This document shows, piece after piece, positions 45,453-55,151 of a stretch of DNA of 64,000 nt. The stretch lies in assembly GCA_964602595.1 (NCBI GenBank), contig CAZRRO010000024.1:38379-102378 (forward strand). Reading direction: 5' to 3'. The position numbers and the translations under genes are program-made. This stretch comes from CAIWAH01 sp964602595. Its GTDB lineage: Bacteria > Verrucomicrobiota > Verrucomicrobiia > Limisphaerales > UBA9464. The notes under the pieces are model-generated. The model did not search any database. It saw only the letters and a list, made by a program, of their open reading frames with translations, and had not been told where the DNA came from. Numbering within the stretch: the stretch's first letter is position 1; every line of letters begins with the position of its first letter.

Positions 45453-47984
45453 GTGCAGAGCCTCGGGGAAAAGTTCGATGCCGCCGCCCAGTCACCGTTG
45501 AACACGGTGACCATTCCGGACCTGTGGCAGCAGCAGGCCGTCAGCGCGTTGCGGGCGGGCAAGGACGTCGTGGTCCAGGCCCCGACCGGCGCCGGCAAGA
45601 CGCTGGTCTTCGAGGCGTGGTCCAACCAGGGGCGGCCCAAGGGGCAGGCGATCTACACGGTCCCGACCCGCGCGTTGGCGAACGACAAGCTGGCCGAATG
45701 GCGTGGGCGCGGCTGGAACGTCGGCATCGCCACCGGCGATCTGGCGGACAACCTCGACGCGCCGGTGCTCGTCGCGACGTTGGAGACTCAGAAGAACCGC
45801 CTGATCCGCGGCGACGGTCCCACGCTGCTGGTGATCGACGAATACCAGATGCTCGGCGACGACGACCGCGGCCTGAATTACGAGCTGGCGATGGCCCTCG
45901 CGCCGGCCCAGACCCAGTTGCTGCTGCTGAGCGGTTCCGTGGCGAACCCGCATCACATCGTGAAGTGGTTTCAGCGCCTGGGCCGCGAAGCCGTCCTCGT
46001 CCGGCACGAAGTGCGCCCGGTGCCGCTCGAAGAGGTGTTCATCAACGATCTGAGCTACCATCTACCGAACGAAATCCGCAGCCACTGGGCGCGCGTCAGT
46101 GCCAAGGCGCTCGCGGAAGGCTTGGGGCCGGTGTTGCTCTTTGCGCCCCGGCGTCAGTCGGCCGAATCCATCGCCGCCGAACTTGCCCGGCAGTTGCCGA
46201 ATCCCAATCCGCTCAACCTCACCGAGGAGCAGAAGCATCTGGTCGGCCCGCACCTCGCCCTGCTGCTGAAAGCCCGCGTCGCCTACCATCACAGCGGCCT
46301 CAGCTACGCGGCGCGCGCAGGCGTGATTGAGCCGCTGGCCAAGGCCGGACAGTTGCGCGTGGTCGTGGCGACGATGGGCCTGGCCGCCGGCATCAATTTC
46401 TCGCTCCGGTCCGTGGCGGTCACCGCGCATTCGTTCAAGCGTGACGGCCAGGAAGTTCCCATTCGGCCGGACGAAATCCTCCAGATGTTTGGCCGGGCCG
46501 GCCGGCGCGGACTGGATGAGACCGGCTACGCCTTGGTGGACCCCGACCAGTTGCGGATGCGGGACGGCCAACCCGCGCATCTGGCGCGCAGCAACATGGT
46601 GGATTGGAGCGCCCTGCTGGGCCTCATGCACGCCGCGGCCGCGCTGGGCCGCCGGCCGTTCCACGAAGCGGTGCGGGTGCAGGAGCGCCTCTTCACCACC
46701 AAACCCATCGTGCTCGGCGTGGAAAGTTCGCTGAAGCACCCAGACGTGCCCTGCGGCCTGCACACCGATGCCGAACGTGCCCGCCATGTGCGGCGGAAGA
46801 CCCGGGAGATGCTGAATTCGCGCGGCGAATGGGAACGGTTTCCCGCACCGGTGGACCAGCGGTTGGCCGACATCCGCGTGCCCCGCTATGCCCAGCAACC
46901 GGTCGCTGAAACAGTGTCTGCCGACGAACCGGCCGCGCCGCCGACCTTCACGGTAACGCTGGTGCCGCTGCTCCAGGATCGGCAGAGCCTCGAACGCATC
47001 GAGAAGGAGGAATTGATCTCCCTCGCGAGTGGCGACTTCGGCCGGGCGGTCAAGGTGGCCGAACGCTTCGGCGACGACGGCATCCAGTTGTCTCGCTGGA
47101 TCCGGCGCATCACCAACTGGCATGGCCGCGAAACTCGGCTGGAGGTTTGGCGCGAACTCGTCGTGCCGTTGGTCGAACGCGCCTTCCGGGAACTGAAGCA
47201 GCCCGTGGTGCGGTTCATCGAGGAGCCGGAACAGATCCTCGCCCTGATCAGCCTCGGCGAACAGGCCACGAGCGTCCCGGTGGATCGCCATGGCGTGGCG
47301 CTATTCAAGCCGCGCGAACGCGACGTGCCTACCGAGGACTGCGCGGGCTGTGCGCTCAAGGTGACGTGCCGGGCCCTGACGTCGGCCGCGGGCACCGCCC
47401 TGCTGTGGCGCCGGCTCCAGTTGGTTGAGGCCGACGGCCGGCCCACGCGGCGCGGACGCCTGGTCAGCTTCTTCACGGGCAGCGACGGACTCGCCGTGGC
47501 CGCGGCCTTGGAGGATGCCACCTACCCGTTGGAGGAACTCATCTACGACCTGGCCAATCTGGACGCGGGTTTCCGGTTCAGCGGTTATGACGGCCGCTTC
47601 GGCGGCCGGCTCGCCGTGGCCTGCCGGCAAGCGTTCGGCAACCTCAACGTGGCCGGCTACCTGGAGAACGGCCTGCCGGGCAAATACGGCGCCGGCGCCG
47701 AGTCCGTGGTGCAGGCCGTGCACAAGAATCCGCTCAATAAACACCGGTTCGTCACCGAATTCCTTGGCGACGGCGACATCGACCGGGTGATCATCGAATG
47801 GCGCAGCCTGCTCCGGCAGATTGTCCATTCCCCGGAACTGGAGTGGGACCGTTGGACCGCGCTCCAGCGGCTGGCGAAGACCACCCTGAACGAGACGGAA
47901 TCGCCCACGCTGACGGAGTTGCCCCGCCTTGAGGTCGGACAGACCCGGCGGGTGGATCACCAGCTCCGGTTCCGGCGCCATTGA
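45453..47984 (+). CDS. DEAD/DEAH-box (Ski2-like) helicase with a C-terminal cysteine cluster
   Basis: 843 residues from GTG 45453 (VQSLGEKFDAAAQSPLNT). Motif I APTGAGKT (about 43-50), motif II LLVIDEYQMLGDDD (DEYQ instead of DEVH), motif III LLLSGSVANP, and C-terminal RecA motifs VVVATMGLAAGINFSLRSV, RPDEILQMFGRAGRRG. A cysteine group, DCAGCALKVTC (about 629-640), suggests a metal site. The layout matches superfamily 2 Ski2-type RNA or DNA helicases. The gene is convergent with the debranching enzyme. Confidence 0.85.
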   Translation: MQSLGEKFDAAAQSPLNTVTIPDLWQQQAVSALRAGKDVVVQAPTGAGKTLVFEAWSNQGRPKGQAIYTVPTRALANDKLAEWRGRGWNVGIATGDLADNLDAPVLVATLETQKNRLIRGDGPTLLVIDEYQMLGDDDRGLNYELAMALAPAQTQLLLLSGSVANPHHIVKWFQRLGREAVLVRHEVRPVPLEEVFINDLSYHLPNEIRSHWARVSAKALAEGLGPVLLFAPRRQSAESIAAELARQLPNPNPLNLTEEQKHLVGPHLALLLKARVAYHHSGLSYAARAGVIEPLAKAGQLRVVVATMGLAAGINFSLRSVAVTAHSFKRDGQEVPIRPDEILQMFGRAGRRGLDETGYALVDPDQLRMRDGQPAHLARSNMVDWSALLGLMHAAAALGRRPFHEAVRVQERLFTTKPIVLGVESSLKHPDVPCGLHTDAERARHVRRKTREMLNSRGEWERFPAPVDQRLADIRVPRYAQQPVAETVSADEPAAPPTFTVTLVPLLQDRQSLERIEKEELISLASGDFGRAVKVAERFGDDGIQLSRWIRRITNWHGRETRLEVWRELVVPLVERAFRELKQPVVRFIEEPEQILALISLGEQATSVPVDRHGVALFKPRERDVPTEDCAGCALKVTCRALTSAAGTALLWRRLQLVEADGRPTRRGRLVSFFTGSDGLAVAAALEDATYPLEELIYDLANLDAGFRFSGYDGRFGGRLAVACRQAFGNLNVAGYLENGLPGKYGAGAESVVQAVHKNPLNKHRFVTEFLGDGDIDRVIIEWRSLLRQIVHSPELEWDRWTALQRLAKTTLNETESPTLTELPRLEVGQTRRVDHQLRFRRH

Positions 47985-48000
47985 CCGCGCGCCGCGCCGC

Positions 48001-51000
48001 TTACTGGGCCTCCTGCGAACCTTCGCCGGAGAGCGATTTCAGCCAGCGCCACACGCGCAAGGTTTCCGTGTCACCCCACGCCTGGGCATCGCAGCCACGC
48101 TGCGTATGGGGTGCGTCGCCATCGACGATTTCGGGCAGATGTCCGGCACATCCCGCGTTGAGGAGTTGGTCGGTGCTGCCCAGATAGGCTTGGGCGGCGG
48201 CGCGGGCGGCCGGATCGCTGGGAAATGCCTTGGCCAACGCCTCGCAGAAGGTCGGGAAGGTCCAGGTCCAGGCGGTGCCGTTATGGTAGGCGGGTTTGCG
48301 CCGGGTGTCCTCATCGCCTTCGTAGCGTGGCCAGTAAGGATGGTTCGGATCGTTGAGCAGGCCACCGTGGTGCCCGTGGATGGGCAGCGGCGGGATGACC
48401 GGCAACGGCGCCAACGAACGCAGGGCGCCGGGAACTACCAGGTGCCGGCCCGCTGCCATGACCATCCGCCGGGCGCGGGCCGCGAACTGCGGGTGCCGGT
48501 CCAGCCCGAGCGCCACCACCAACAGGCAGTTGCTGCGAAGCGCATTGCTAGGCGGAGCGGTCCGTGCCGGCGTGTCGCGGGCGGCCAGCAACACGTCGGC
48601 ATACCAGCCACATTCCTCTAGCCAGAAGTAACGGTGCAGGCTGTCCTCGGCCCGTTTGGCGAGATCCGCCCAGGATTCACCGCGACCGTCCCACGGGGCG
48701 GCGCCGAGGCGGGCAAGTTGTCGGAGCAATCGGATCCACAGCGCTTGAATCTCGACGGGATAACCTTCGCGCGGGGTGCCGGCGGGATGGTTGGTGTCCA
48801 TCCAGGTGAAGTGGCTGGGGCTCCAGACCAGCCCGGAGGCGTGGTCCACGCGGATCGAATTCGGGGTGCCCGCGAGGTAACCGCTCGCGATGGAACGCAG
48901 CACGTCCCGGATCGTTCGCGCGGAGTCCACCGCGGTGTCGTAAAGGGCGGGAGACGTCCCGGCGGTCTCCGCGGCGGCCAGTTCTTCGCAGACGATGCCG
49001 AACCAGAGCGGGGCATCGCTGGTGTCCCGGTTCGAGGCGTCGGTGCCGTGGATGCTGTTCGGCAACGTGCCGCGGTCCTCGAAGCGGCCGAACGTCGTGA
49101 GGAGTTCGCGCACCTCCGAATGCATGCCCGCGGCGATGAGGCCGCGCGCGGCGATCAGGGAATCGCGGCCCCAGTCGAGGAACCAAGGATACCCGGCGAT
49201 CACCGACTTGGTGTCGTCGCGCCGGACCACATAGGCTTGGACGGCCTGCACCAGCGTCGAGGTGAAGGCGTCCGGCGCCGCGCCGGCAACGGTCGCGCGT
49301 CCGACCGCGTGTTCCCGCAGCCGCAGGCGTTGGGCGACAAATTCCTCCACCTGGCTCGGCGCGGGCGGGACGGTTTCGGCGGTGGCCACGATCCGGGCAG
49401 TCTCGCCGACGGGCATCGGCAGCTCGAACCAGCCCGGGCTGTAGGCGTCGCCAGCGCCCTCCTGGCCCCGGCTGGCCTCGATGGAGTGCGGCACGTTGAG
49501 GCTCCATTCCGGTGCGTGGTGATAGGCGCCACGGTCGGACCAGGCCCGGAACTGGCGATCGGCCGCCGGGGCAAATTCGAACCCGTTGAAGGACGGTTGG
49601 GTTTCCGAAAGCACGCATTGGCCGAGGCAGGCCTGCCGGCAGTTGGAGCTGAAATGGTAGTCGGCCGCGTCGTTGCGTTTGGTTTCCCAATGAAAATTCC
49701 GGTCCTCGAGATCCAGGCGCACGATCAGGCTGACGCGGGCATCGCGGGGTAACGGCCGGCCGAGACGGGCCTCGCGCTGTCCGCCGTTGGGCCGGAAGAA
49801 CTGGATCACCACCGTGTTCTGGTCGGGCAACAGGTCCACGAGGAGGTGGAGTTCGACACAGCGACCGTCCCCGGCGCTGGCGACGAAACGCCAGTGGGCC
49901 GGTGGGCCGGCTTCAAAGTCCACGAGGTTCGCCAAGTTGAGCGGGGCGATGAAACCGTCGGCGTTGACCCAGGCGCGCAGGCGCTTGGCAAAGAAATGGC
50001 GGTCCACGGGAACTCCCGCGTGGAGGTTGGCGCCGAGGAGGCAGTCATACTTCGAACGGATGCTGCCCAAATCCACCCGGAGGCGGGACATGCCCCCTCG
50101 GCCATTGGTCAGCAGCACCACCGCGTCGGCGTGCGCATGAACGGTGGATTGGGGATGCGGCTCCTCCGCCAGGAAACGGAGGGGAGCGCGGAGGCGTTCG
50201 AGCTGCGGGCCGAAAGATTCCAAGTCCAGCGTGGCTTCCGCAGCGGCGCCGGCAGCACGCGGCGGAAAACATGCGATGTGACCACCCTGGACGGCGACGG
50301 AAACGGCGTTCTGCGGGTGCGGATCGCCATTGACTGTCAGCCGTGCCCGGAAGGGTTGTTCGCAGCGCACCAAAAGCCAATGCCCGGGAGGCACCAGGGC
50401 GATCCGGGTTCGGTCGCCCCAGGTCCATTCGATCACCGGCCGGTAACCGTCGCCCGCACCGAGACCTTGGGCGAGCACCGCAGCGGGATCGGCGTCCACT
50501 TGCGCGGCCAACTCGGGCCAAGGCGCAACCGGGAATCTCGATTCCCCAATTCCGCCGGCGGCCAGGGCGGCGAAGGCCCAATCGGCCCGGGCGCGGCTTT
50601 CGCGGTAAGCTGGGCCGCGGAGCCCTTGGACCTCCGCAACTGGCGCAAAACAATGCACGGCGCCGGGCTCCAGCGTGACTTCGACCCAGCTTTCGCCGTG
50701 GATTGTCGCCAGTGAAACCGGCGTGTGATCGTCGGCCAACAGATCCCGGCCTGGGTTCACGAGGCGGGCCCACAGTGGGGAATCCAACCGGATCGCCTGC
50801 GGATTGGCCGGATCCGGATTGGCCAAGATCAGCAGTTCGTCCGGACCGGTCGCCGCCTGGCGCAGCAGCGCGTAAACCGCCGCGCCGTCCGCGCTGAGGC
50901 GCGTGAGTTTGGCACCGTCGAAGAAGCACGGATGGTCACCGAGCAGTTGGTTGAGCCGGGCCAGCTCCCGGACCAGATTCGGTTCGTCGCCCCAGGCGAG

Positions 51001-52428
51001 CCCGCGGGCGCTGTGAACGTTGATCTGTTCCGTCGCCAGCCATTCCACCCCGCTCGTGAAGGCGAATCCCCCGTTGACGCTGGTCAGGGCGCACAGCCGA
51101 TTTCGGTGACGCGACCAAAGTGCGTTCGGTGTGCTCGGCAACGTTCCCGGTGCGGCCGAGATCGCACGGGCGGCGAGGCGGGAATTGTCATGGGTCTCGC
51201 TGTAATGGATGAGTGTCCCCGTCGCTTCCGCCGCGCGGACGGTGTGGTCGAGATACCCGCTGAGCGCAAGTCCGTCGAAGTTCTGGAAGAGCTCACTGTA
51301 GGCCCATTGCATGCCGCCTTCGCTCAGCAGGGAGTCCGTTGCCTCCCAAGAACCACCGAGTCCTTCCAGCAGGAAGACCGTGTCGGGAAACTCCTGGCGG
51401 ACCCGAGCGGTGATGTATTGCCACACGTGGGTCGGGACCTTGTAGCCGGCGTCGCAGCGGAAGGCGTCAACGCCGCGGCGACACCAGATCAGAAACGCCT
51501 CCGCGAGGTGTTCCCACAGGTCGGTGTGGCGTTGGTCCAGTTCGACCAAGTCTTCCCAGACGACATCCCAGGCGCCCGGACTTTCGAACTCGCCGTCCGG
51601 TTTGCGGAGGAACCATTCGGGATGTTTTTCCCACAGCGAGCTGCCCCAGCCAGTGTGGTTGATCACGAGGTCCAGCATCAGCCGGGCACCCTTCGCATGG
51701 ACCGCGTCGGCCAGTTCGCAAAATTGGTCCGCCCCGGTGGTGCGTTTGTCGAAATCAACCAGGGCGGGGTCAATGGCGGTTAGGTCCTGGAGCGCGTAGG
51801 GCGAACCGAAACGTCCGAAACGGGCGAAAGTGGTGGGCACCGGGCTGACGGGCAGCAAATGGAGGATCCGGCATCCCAGCGTATCAATGATGTGGGGCAA
51901 TTCCCGGATCACATCCCGCAGTTTGCCGCCGGGTGGAATCACGGTGTAGCCGGCCTGGTCCAACTGGGCGAGCCCGGGGTCCGGTTCGGGCGGCACCGTG
52001 GTGCGCCGGTGTTTGTTCGGACCGAACATGCGCGGGAAGGCGCAATAGATGGTGTTGCCGGTGCGGGTCCAGGCGGGATGCACGCTGACCGCCACATCGG
52101 TCCCGCCAACCCAGTGCTGCTCGCCTCGAGGATCGACGGCATACGCCTTGGCCTTAAAGAAGCCGACTTCAGCCAACGGGAGGGTGAGCCGACGGACCGT
52201 TCCGTCGGTTTCTGGCATCGGAAGATCCCGCCAGGAAGCGCCGGCCAAGGAGACCTTTTCGAAGTGGGCTTTGACGACTTCCTCCCTTTGGCGGGCCGCC
52301 CGCCCGAAATTCGTGCGCAGACGGACCGGCCAGCCGGCGGGAACGCCGTGCACTTCTAATGTCAATCGGTCGCCGACATGCCGCACCAGGCGGGTGCCGG
52401 CCGGTGGATTCATTCGAAGTTCCGCCAT
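48001..52428 (-). CDS. Glycogen debranching enzyme-like fusion (GH13-type + amylo-alpha-1,6-glucosidase)
   Basis: 1475 residues from ATG 52428; the upstream ATG at 52509 adds no family sequence. N-terminal half is GH13-type: DLVINHTGWGSSLWEKHPEW, nucleophile-type D near 325 in VDAFRCDAGYKVP, acid E near 353 in FLLEGLGGSWEATD, and IHYSETHDNSRLA with the third acidic residue near 413. The C-terminal part (about 1030-1470) is the amylo-alpha-1,6-glucosidase module (GYPWFLDWGRDSLIAARGL, GTLPNSIHGTDASNRDTSDAPLWF, NGTAWTWTFPTFCEAL). This domain order resembles the eukaryotic two-activity debranching enzyme (AGL). It probably removes alpha-1,6 branches of glycogen or a related glucan. Confidence 0.85.
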   Translation of the reverse strand: MAELRMNPPAGTRLVRHVGDRLTLEVHGVPAGWPVRLRTNFGRAARQREEVVKAHFEKVSLAGASWRDLPMPETDGTVRRLTLPLAEVGFFKAKAYAVDPRGEQHWVGGTDVAVSVHPAWTRTGNTIYCAFPRMFGPNKHRRTTVPPEPDPGLAQLDQAGYTVIPPGGKLRDVIRELPHIIDTLGCRILHLLPVSPVPTTFARFGRFGSPYALQDLTAIDPALVDFDKRTTGADQFCELADAVHAKGARLMLDLVINHTGWGSSLWEKHPEWFLRKPDGEFESPGAWDVVWEDLVELDQRHTDLWEHLAEAFLIWCRRGVDAFRCDAGYKVPTHVWQYITARVRQEFPDTVFLLEGLGGSWEATDSLLSEGGMQWAYSELFQNFDGLALSGYLDHTVRAAEATGTLIHYSETHDNSRLAARAISAAPGTLPSTPNALWSRHRNRLCALTSVNGGFAFTSGVEWLATEQINVHSARGLAWGDEPNLVRELARLNQLLGDHPCFFDGAKLTRLSADGAAVYALLRQAATGPDELLILANPDPANPQAIRLDSPLWARLVNPGRDLLADDHTPVSLATIHGESWVEVTLEPGAVHCFAPVAEVQGLRGPAYRESRARADWAFAALAAGGIGESRFPVAPWPELAAQVDADPAAVLAQGLGAGDGYRPVIEWTWGDRTRIALVPPGHWLLVRCEQPFRARLTVNGDPHPQNAVSVAVQGGHIACFPPRAAGAAAEATLDLESFGPQLERLRAPLRFLAEEPHPQSTVHAHADAVVLLTNGRGGMSRLRVDLGSIRSKYDCLLGANLHAGVPVDRHFFAKRLRAWVNADGFIAPLNLANLVDFEAGPPAHWRFVASAGDGRCVELHLLVDLLPDQNTVVIQFFRPNGGQREARLGRPLPRDARVSLIVRLDLEDRNFHWETKRNDAADYHFSSNCRQACLGQCVLSETQPSFNGFEFAPAADRQFRAWSDRGAYHHAPEWSLNVPHSIEASRGQEGAGDAYSPGWFELPMPVGETARIVATAETVPPAPSQVEEFVAQRLRLREHAVGRATVAGAAPDAFTSTLVQAVQAYVVRRDDTKSVIAGYPWFLDWGRDSLIAARGLIAAGMHSEVRELLTTFGRFEDRGTLPNSIHGTDASNRDTSDAPLWFGIVCEELAAAETAGTSPALYDTAVDSARTIRDVLRSIASGYLAGTPNSIRVDHASGLVWSPSHFTWMDTNHPAGTPREGYPVEIQALWIRLLRQLARLGAAPWDGRGESWADLAKRAEDSLHRYFWLEECGWYADVLLAARDTPARTAPPSNALRSNCLLVVALGLDRHPQFAARARRMVMAAGRHLVVPGALRSLAPLPVIPPLPIHGHHGGLLNDPNHPYWPRYEGDEDTRRKPAYHNGTAWTWTFPTFCEALAKAFPSDPAARAAAQAYLGSTDQLLNAGCAGHLPEIVDGDAPHTQRGCDAQAWGDTETLRVWRWLKSLSGEGSQEAQ

Positions 52429-52555
52429 GGAATTAATCAGGCCGGGAGTCTGTGAATGGCCGGGCTCTTGAAGCAAGCGGCCCGGGCGAAATCCCGGGCC
52501 GGAGAGCATGAAATTTTGTCTTGGTGACGGCAGCCGGTCCGTGGGGCGGCGGCGG

Positions 52556-53650
52556 TCAAATCGTCAACCCGTTCAATACCGCGGTGATGTCCGCGTCCGG
52601 CACCCGTTGCCCGGTGACCACTTCGCCAATGGAGTTCGCCAAAACAAACTTCAGCTCGCCTTGGATGACCTTCTTGTCCAGCCGCATGGCGTCGAACAGG
52701 GCGTCCCGCTTCTTGGGCGGCAACTTGAGATTCACTGGCAGGCCGCAGCGTTGGAGCAAGTCGTGCACGCGGTTGGCCTCCTTTTCGGGAAATCCCAGCA
52801 TACGGGTCGAGAGCCGGGCGGCGGCGACCTGACCGATGCTGATGGCTTCGCCGTGCAGATATTCGTTGTAGCCGGAAATCGCCTCCAGCCCATGGCCGAG
52901 GGTATGGCCCCAGTTCAGCGTGGCACGCAGCCCGGAGGTTTCAAATTCGTCCGCGCCGACAACCTCCGCCTTGATGGCGCAGCACCTGGAAATGATGGTG
53001 GTCAGCGTATTGGCGTCGCGCTTGAGGATCTTGTCCAATTCGCGCTCCAGCCGGCGGAAAAGTTCCGGGTCCTTGATCACGCCATATTTGACCACTTCGG
53101 CGAGCCCCGATTTGAACTCGCGATCGGGCAACGTAGCCAACGTGTCTAGGTCGCAGAGAACGAGGCGAGGTTGGTGGAAGGCACCGACCAAGTTCTTCCC
53201 GGCCTTCAAGTTGACTCCCACCTTGCCGCCGACGGAAGAGTCGACCTGCGCCAGGAGAGTGGTTGCCACTTGCACGTAGGCGACCCCGCGGAGGTAGGTG
53301 GCGGCCAGAAACCCGGCTAGGTCGCCGACCACGCCGCCGCCGAGCGCGATGATGAACGACTTGCGTTCCAGCCGCTTCATCGCGAGCTGGTCGTAGCAAT
53401 CGCTGACGATTTTGAGGGACTTTGAACTCTCCCCTGCCGGAACGGTCACGACGTTCGGCACGAAGCCTGCCATCTTTAGCGTCCGGACCAATTGGTCGGC
53501 ATACTTGGGGCCGACGTTGGAGTCCGTGACGATGACGCAGCGTTCACCGAGCTTCAGACGCCGGCAGTAGTCGCCGATCTTGGACAGCAGCGCGTTGCCG
53601 ACGTGGATGGTGTAAGAGCGGTCACCGAGTGGCACTTGGACCGAACGCAT
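52556..53650 (-). CDS. aroB: 3-dehydroquinate synthase
   Basis: 364 residues. Rossmann-type NAD binding with AGESSKSLKIVSD, IALGGGVVGDLAGFLAATYLRG, VDSSVGGKVGVNL, and metal/active-site motif NWGHTLGHGLEAISGY with LHGEAISIG. All family motifs are present. It converts DAHP to 3-dehydroquinate in the shikimate pathway. Lies head-to-tail with the sigma-factor gene (51-base gap). Confidence 0.9.
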   Translation of the reverse strand: MRSVQVPLGDRSYTIHVGNALLSKIGDYCRRLKLGERCVIVTDSNVGPKYADQLVRTLKMAGFVPNVVTVPAGESSKSLKIVSDCYDQLAMKRLERKSFIIALGGGVVGDLAGFLAATYLRGVAYVQVATTLLAQVDSSVGGKVGVNLKAGKNLVGAFHQPRLVLCDLDTLATLPDREFKSGLAEVVKYGVIKDPELFRRLERELDKILKRDANTLTTIISRCCAIKAEVVGADEFETSGLRATLNWGHTLGHGLEAISGYNEYLHGEAISIGQVAAARLSTRMLGFPEKEANRVHDLLQRCGLPVNLKLPPKKRDALFDAMRLDKKVIQGELKFVLANSIGEVVTGQRVPDADITAVLNGLTI

Positions 53651-53701
53651 GGGCGAACGCTATCAGGCGGGCCCGTGCAGGGAAAGCCCCGTCCGCACGG
53701 A

Positions 53702-54880
53702 TCAGGATTCTTCGGCCATCCGTTCGCGGGTGGCCAGGCGGTCGCGCAGCTTTTTGAGGGCCGCCGCCTCCAGCTGGCGAATGCGTTCGCGGGTCAGGCC
53801 GAAATCGGTGCCAATTTCCTCCAACGTCCGGGGTTCGCCGCCGTCGAGGGCAAACCGCTCCCGCAGGATCTTCTGCTCCCGGGCGTTTAGGGTGTCCACC
53901 AACTCGCGGATCAGTTCGGCGTTGGTTTCCTCGCTCACCGAAGCCCATGGCATCCGGGCGTTCTCGTCCGAGATGACGTCCGCGACCCGGCCGGAATCGG
54001 AATCATTGCCCAGCGGAGCGTCCAGCGACGTGGTGCCGACCAGCGCGCTTTCCCGCCAATGGGCAATCTCGTCTTCGGTAACCCCTAGGACGACAGCCAG
54101 TTCGGATTCGCGGGCCGGACGCCCGTGCTTGGCCTCAAATTGGTTTTCAGCCCGGCGCAACTGGGCAATTTGCTGCACCAGATGGATGGGTAACCGGATC
54201 GCCTTCGACTGATTCGAGAGCGCGCGCTTGATCGACTGCTTGATCCACCAAGCGGCATAGGTGGACAGTTTTGCGCCTTTCGTCGGGTCAAACCGTTCCA
54301 CGGCGCGCATCAGGCCGATGTTGCCTTCGTTGATCAGATCCAAGAGCGGGAGGCCGTAATCCTCGTATTCACGGGCGATCTTCACCACGAGGCGGAGATT
54401 GGCCTTGATCATGTGTTCCCGGGCCGCTTCGTCGCCGGCTTGGACGCGTCGGGCCAATTCGATCTCCTGTTGCGGCGTCAGCAGGGCGGTTTCCACCGCC
54501 TCGCGGAGGTAAAGGCGCAGGGAGGTGTTCTCGTCCCAGGTGCCGCGCTCACGCACGGGCATCTGCGACGGCAGCTTCACGGTTGAATCCCGCTTCACTT
54601 CGCCCAGGGAAGATGCATCCGGCACGATGACGACATTCGCGTCCCGCACGTTGGCGGGATTGATCGTCAAAGGTTGCCCCTTGGGGGCGATGGTCGCCTG
54701 AACGGCGGCCTTCGGCGTCACTTCCGGGACTGGCGTGGCGGTAGCGCGTCCGGACTTGAGCGCACGGCTGGTGCCCGGCTTGGACTGGCGTTTGGTCACC
54801 TTGACACTCGTTACCCGCCGTGTGCGGGCTACCTTGCCCGGCTTGGTGGTTTTCCTTGTGATGTGTGCGCTAGCCTTCAT
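53702..54880 (-). CDS. RpoD/RpoS-type sigma factor with a basic N-terminal tail
   Basis: About 392 residues from ATG 54880 (MKASAHITRKTTKPG); further in-frame ATGs at 54952 and upstream exist. Region 1.2 (SLRLYLREAVETALLTPQQEIELARRV), region 2 (MIKANLRLVVKIAREYEDYGLPLLDLINEGNIGLMRAVERFDP, KGAKLSTYAAWWIKQSIKRAL), region 3 and region 4 (RTLEEIGTDFGLTRERIRQLEAAALKKLR) are all present, so this is a group 1/2 sigma-70. The first about 75 residues are rich in Lys, Arg, Thr and Pro (KPGKVARTRRVTSVKVTKRQ), unlike the acidic region 1.1 of RpoD, so I infer a group 2 sigma factor (RpoS-like). The 271 bases upstream (54881-55151) show no recognisable motif. Confidence 0.85.
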   Translation of the reverse strand: MKASAHITRKTTKPGKVARTRRVTSVKVTKRQSKPGTSRALKSGRATATPVPEVTPKAAVQATIAPKGQPLTINPANVRDANVVIVPDASSLGEVKRDSTVKLPSQMPVRERGTWDENTSLRLYLREAVETALLTPQQEIELARRVQAGDEAAREHMIKANLRLVVKIAREYEDYGLPLLDLINEGNIGLMRAVERFDPTKGAKLSTYAAWWIKQSIKRALSNQSKAIRLPIHLVQQIAQLRRAENQFEAKHGRPARESELAVVLGVTEDEIAHWRESALVGTTSLDAPLGNDSDSGRVADVISDENARMPWASVSEETNAELIRELVDTLNAREQKILRERFALDGGEPRTLEEIGTDFGLTRERIRQLEAAALKKLRDRLATRERMAEES

Positions 54881-55151
54881 GTGTGCTCGCTTGGTTTGTT
54901 GTGCCGCCAAAATGTTCGAAACTTCCCGCACGAATGTTGCCGTCAGGCTCATGACGGTGATGATTCCCATCCGCTGCCCCAATTAAGCACCGGCTGGGCC
55001 AAGTTTCAGACCGACCCCAACCGGTGGGATGTTCAACAAATCGGTCAAATTTACTCCGATTTAGGGGACCGAAGCGAATTTAGCGAGTTTTTTGGTGCCA
55101 AGGCGGCCAGCCGGGACGCGCCGCAGTGTCACACTTGGCCCAGCCAGTCGC

